DNA from: Mesaphorura yosii
Taxonomy: Eukaryota > Arthropoda > Collembola > Poduromorpha > Tullbergiidae
Direction: 5' to 3'
Length of the DNA stretch: 64,000 nucleotides
Assembly (NCBI GenBank): GCA_009869945.1
Contig: WIXG01000109.1
Span: 124,001-188,000, forward strand
Shown here: one piece after another, positions 60,965 to 64,000 of the stretch
Numbering within the stretch: position 1 is the first letter of the stretch
Layout of the letters: every line of letters begins with the position of its first letter
Translations under genes and position numbers: made by a program
The notes under the pieces: model-generated
The model's input: the letters and a program-made list of their open reading frames with translations, nothing else
What the model was told of the DNA's origin: nothing
The model's database searches: none

Positions 60965-61934
60965 ATGGAGCTTCCAAACTCGAAGAAGCAACATCCATTC
61001 AACATTGCACAACAATGCAAGCGAAATGCATGGAGCTTCTCAGCAATAATATTCCCCATTATAATTCCAGCATGTCACATGCTATTGTTCAGTTATTTAT
61101 GGCAGCAGGACGTAGTCGAGCGGCAGACATGTACTTGCGGCTGTTGGGATAATGTTTTCAAAGGTACTAAAGCAAGGCTCCTTTCCACGCGTAAGACGCG
61201 TTAATGACTTTCATTATCGCCAACACAGGTCCGTACGAGCACGGTGTTGCAAGATACAAACACGTTTACTTCAACGCAACTTCCAACACATTCAAGATCT
61301 GGACAGTCACCATCTTCTTCTTCATCGCTTTGTACGAAATTGCCAAGAGAATCATCACCCTATTCCTCCTGCGGAAATTGAGATTAAGCATGGCGCTCCT
61401 CTTCTGCATATCATTTCACTCGCATTACTATGCGTGGTGGGCCATGTTCAATTACTGGAATGACGACTACAATGCGCAGTGGAATCATCAAATGTTCTTC
61501 ACCATAACTGAGCTGATATCAACCGCAGTCGTTGTTACGTACTTGGACCGACGTGTCGCCGTTCAACCGCTTCCGTTGCTGGTCACCATCAATATTGCCC
61601 TTGCACATATCCTTTGTGGAAGCTGGGACAATTTTGTCGAGAATGTTCTGCTTCAAAAAGGTGGACTGCATCAGGTAAGAGAATTCGGAACACAGCCGTA
61701 AGAGAATGTGCGATAATTTTTCACATCCACGCAATTTGTATTTAACTTCAGATTCTCCGCGACATTGCATTGATGTCGACCGACATTCTGTACGCTGGTA
61801 TTTGTCTCCTCGAGCTTCGTATTTATGCCAAATCAAACGGTGAATCCATGAAGAGTGTGCTGTTCCAGAAGAATCACCTCACATTCCTCGGATGGTTCAC
61901 TGCGGTCATGTACGTGGTTGTGCTATTCTTGTAA
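60965..61934 (+). CDS. Multi-pass membrane protein of unknown function
   Basis: Three exons: 60965-61163, 61229-61674, 61752-61934; 275 aa with consistent phases. Hydrophobic segments suggest about six membrane helices: AIIFPIIIPACHMLLFSYL, TVTIFFFIALYEIAKRI, LSMALLFCISFHSHYYAWWA, ITELISTAVVVTYL, LLVTINIALAHILC and FLGWFTAVMYVVVLFL. A Cys-rich loop (CTCGCWDNVF) precedes a Tyr/His segment with an N-glycosylation sequon (YFNATS). A conserved-looking His/Trp motif (HSHYYAWWAMFNYWND) lies inside or next to a helix. I do not recognise the family. Confidence 0.82.
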
Positions 61935-62755
61935 ACACAGTTCGGAAGTATCGGAAGAGTACAGCAGTAGTTGTGAGTCGTGAGCTTCTAAATGTAAACT
62001 CAGAGCGAGGACCCTGTGGATTATTTCGATTATCAATTATCCAGCGACTCCGGTGCCGTCAGCGATAAGACCACAAGCACATCATCAAAGGTTCCGGGCT
62101 TAAGTATCTTTGTGAAGAATCTCTGTTAGTTTGTGTGAAGCAACATACTCAACGGCTTTCCATAATAATTCTGTGAAACCAGCCAGTCGAGCCAGTAGTC
62201 CTAATTAGAATTATTTACGCAAGTTGTTTTAATAGTGCAGCGATAACTGCAACAATTATTGTTTAGTGAGATTATCCATTAGCCATTAGCCAATAGCATA
62301 GTCCAACCGAAAGCTAAAATTGATATTCAATATTTGCCATATGAAGTGATCTGATTAGCAATAGCTCTATATAGACAATCATCTCGAGAATCTCGACTCC
62401 AACGTTCATGTATTTTGCCAAAGGAATCTCGTTATTGTACTTGCTGTTAAAATTGTTGGTGTCGTCCAAGGCTGGTCTGGCCTCCACTTTAGTTCTGTCC
62501 AAACCAAATTCAATCCACGCAACTGACATTCTGCTTACATTGTTACATTTCATTTCCATTACCTGTCCTGTGGTTAAATGTTGCTGTGATCTTTGCATGA
62601 AAATGTTGTAATAAATGTTGTATACATTTGTAAGGTAAATTAACAGCATTTTATTCAAACACGGGTGCAAAATCAACGACCAACTCACTTTTATTGCAAA
62701 CATTAAGCCTAGCAAAGCTAAAGGTTCGAATACTGATTCCAAGTCTAATTACTCA
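61935..62755. other. Convergent 3' ends of the last two genes
   Basis: 3' untranslated regions of the membrane-protein gene (plus) and of the final minus-strand gene, for which AATAAA signals are seen at 62655-62650 and about 40 bp further upstream. A minus-strand open frame at 62314-62742 contains these signals and is not accepted as coding. Confidence 0.45.
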
Positions 62756-64000
62756 CTACCCGCCCACCCATGAATTCTGTACCTGTGCCTGATTTCTCAA
62801 CGCCATGTTCGATTGTTCATTACCCGTGCCCGTGCCTGCACCTGCAAGAGAAGCTCCTTCGAAATAGTCGGGCACAATGAATTCTTGATGCTGCTGATAC
62901 GGAGCTGCGAGTGGGCTGCAATTTGTCATTGTGGTGGCGGTTTCGACTTCCTCCTGATACCGACCACGACTTGATGCTAACTGAGCCTGAGCAGAAATCG
63001 GATACGACGTAAATGAATAGTAATTGTATCCATTGCTGCTTTGGGCATAATGTGAGTTCGCCCAAGAAACCGCGCTCGACGGATCACCGTACGCCATTCT
63101 GGGCTCGTCGTCGTACCGCGTTGCCGTTGTCGCTGGCGTGGGCGTTGGAGTCTGAAGACCCGTGGAAAGGTTGCGGTACGATTCACAAGGAACTGCAACC
63201 GCAATATTCGAGGCAATGGATGAGGAGATTGGAAAATGCTGATCATTCACGTCGTGACTTTGATTGCAACCCAGGCCGGCGCCGGGGGCTGGATTGTAAT
63301 ATTGCACCGGCTCTTCACTTAGCTGATGATGGAAATTCGTGCTCGGTGCTTGTAAATGGCAGTAATTGTACGGATGTTGACCCCCATTATCCGCATTGGA
63401 GTGTGGTTCCAGTAAAAATATGTCGGACGGGCGAAAAGTGTCTTCCGCATAAAAATCGTCACTGGATGTGCCACAGAAATAGTTTGTACCTTCTTTCACG
63501 TCTGATGAGAACGCTGTAGGTGCATGGGACCAGTAATCAATTCGGTCTGAACCCTGGCAAGATGCGCTTCCATTTCCGTTGGAATAGAAGCCGGTACTCG
63601 GTCGATGATTGAACGATGACGTGAAACTTGCACTGGCATTGCTATCCTGCTGCTTCAGACTCTTTAAAGCTTTGCATCCAAACCAGCTATAGTTGTACCC
63701 AGACTTCTTGGTTTTTTTGCTTTTGCTATTGCACCCTGTGCCTTTTGTAGTGGTTGTGGTGTTGTAGTTCTTTGCAGGGCAATCTGAGAATTTCTCTCCG
63801 GTGATTCCCGGATACGCGAAAGATGAAGAATAATCGAATTTCGAAGATTTTGTCAAGTAATTTATTACTCCGGCCTTCATAGCCACGTCTTGACTAGATT
63901 TGCGGTTACGATTGCGGTTTGTTGCTGATTTACTAACCGTGCTTGCTGAGCCTGCATCCGCTTCTTGTTTTCTGTTTGCGCGTATGCCTGTAGCTGCTAC
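62756..64000 (-). CDS. Unrecognised low-complexity protein, 3' part (5' truncated by window)
   Basis: The reading frame is open from the window edge down to a TAG at 62756, about 414 codons, so upstream exons lie outside. The product is rich in Ser, Tyr, Asn, Gly and Gln with little predicted structure. It begins with a basic stretch (NRNRNRKSSQDV), then MKAGVINYLTKSSKFDYSS, a Lys-rich patch (SKSKKTKKSGYNYSW) and many Tyr/Asn/His-containing segments. An internal GTACAG donor near the end could remove the last few residues. No domain was recognised; a disordered regulatory protein is the most that can be said. Confidence 0.65.
   Translation of the reverse strand, partial: VAATGIRANRKQEADAGSASTVSKSATNRNRNRKSSQDVAMKAGVINYLTKSSKFDYSSSFAYPGITGEKFSDCPAKNYNTTTTTKGTGCNSKSKKTKKSGYNYSWFGCKALKSLKQQDSNASASFTSSFNHRPSTGFYSNGNGSASCQGSDRIDYWSHAPTAFSSDVKEGTNYFCGTSSDDFYAEDTFRPSDIFLLEPHSNADNGGQHPYNYCHLQAPSTNFHHQLSEEPVQYYNPAPGAGLGCNQSHDVNDQHFPISSSIASNIAVAVPCESYRNLSTGLQTPTPTPATTATRYDDEPRMAYGDPSSAVSWANSHYAQSSNGYNYYSFTSYPISAQAQLASSRGRYQEEVETATTMTNCSPLAAPYQQHQEFIVPDYFEGASLAGAGTGTGNEQSNMALRNQAQVQNSWVGG

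Noticed and set aside
62314-62742. A 142-codon minus-strand frame with hydrophobic ends
   Set aside because: It contains polyadenylation signals of the upstream gene and shows no clear splice pairing; it lies in the 3' flank.

Overview
This is a nuclear genome window from an arthropod. Nearly all genes are split by short GT-AG introns (about 50-100 bp) and encode animal families. The cytochrome c oxidase 7C and Na+/K+-ATPase-type genes, and above all an arthropod-style oxytocin/vasopressin-like (inotocin) precursor with mature peptide CFITNCPPG-amide, place it in Arthropoda. The compact introns and moderate AT content would fit a springtail or a crustacean, but that narrower placement is a guess. 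Exon chains below were built by hand from splice sites, reading-frame continuity and family alignment; every chain closes in phase. || Layout from left to right. 0-13 kb: NAA20 (-), an unrecognised coiled-coil protein (-), CUB-serine protease A (-), a ZNRF-type E3 ligase (-), a type I PIP5-kinase (+) and CUB-serine protease B (-). The two proteases are paralogues separated by ZNRF and PIP5K. 14-19 kb: inotocin precursor (-) and a large SET-domain protein without a MYND finger (-). 20-26 kb: a 1659-residue protein with a CAMSAP/Patronin-type calponin-homology domain at its C-terminus (-). 26-33 kb: about 7 kb with no gene I can support. 33-40 kb: a beta-1,3-galactosyltransferase (-), a biogenic-amine-type GPCR (-) and a centrosomin-motif coiled-coil protein (-). 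40-46.5 kb: mostly non-coding, with one orphan coding-like exon and a likely alternative 5' exon pair for the next gene. 46.5-51.3 kb: a divergent P-type ATPase alpha subunit (+). 51.5-64 kb: a secreted CAP protein (-), Abl interactor Abi (+), COX7C (+), a RING/coiled-coil protein (-), a multi-pass membrane protein (+) and the 3' part of an unrecognised low-complexity protein (-). || The genes do not form one pathway, but some themes recur. Phosphoinositide and actin control is represented by PIP5K and Abi, and the microtubule/centrosome by the CAMSAP-type and centrosomin-type proteins. Neuroendocrine signalling is represented by inotocin and the amine GPCR. || The most unusual features are the Na+/K+-ATPase-like pump, whose ATPase machinery is intact while several cation-coordinating residues are replaced, and an amine receptor lacking the TM5 serines and TM6 aromatic pair. 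Also notable are a KR-flanked second peptide in the inotocin precursor, two proteases without a basic activation site, a tight cluster of nuclear-receptor half-sites in the first ZNRF intron, and an NAA20 with a substituted acetyl-CoA-loop glycine.
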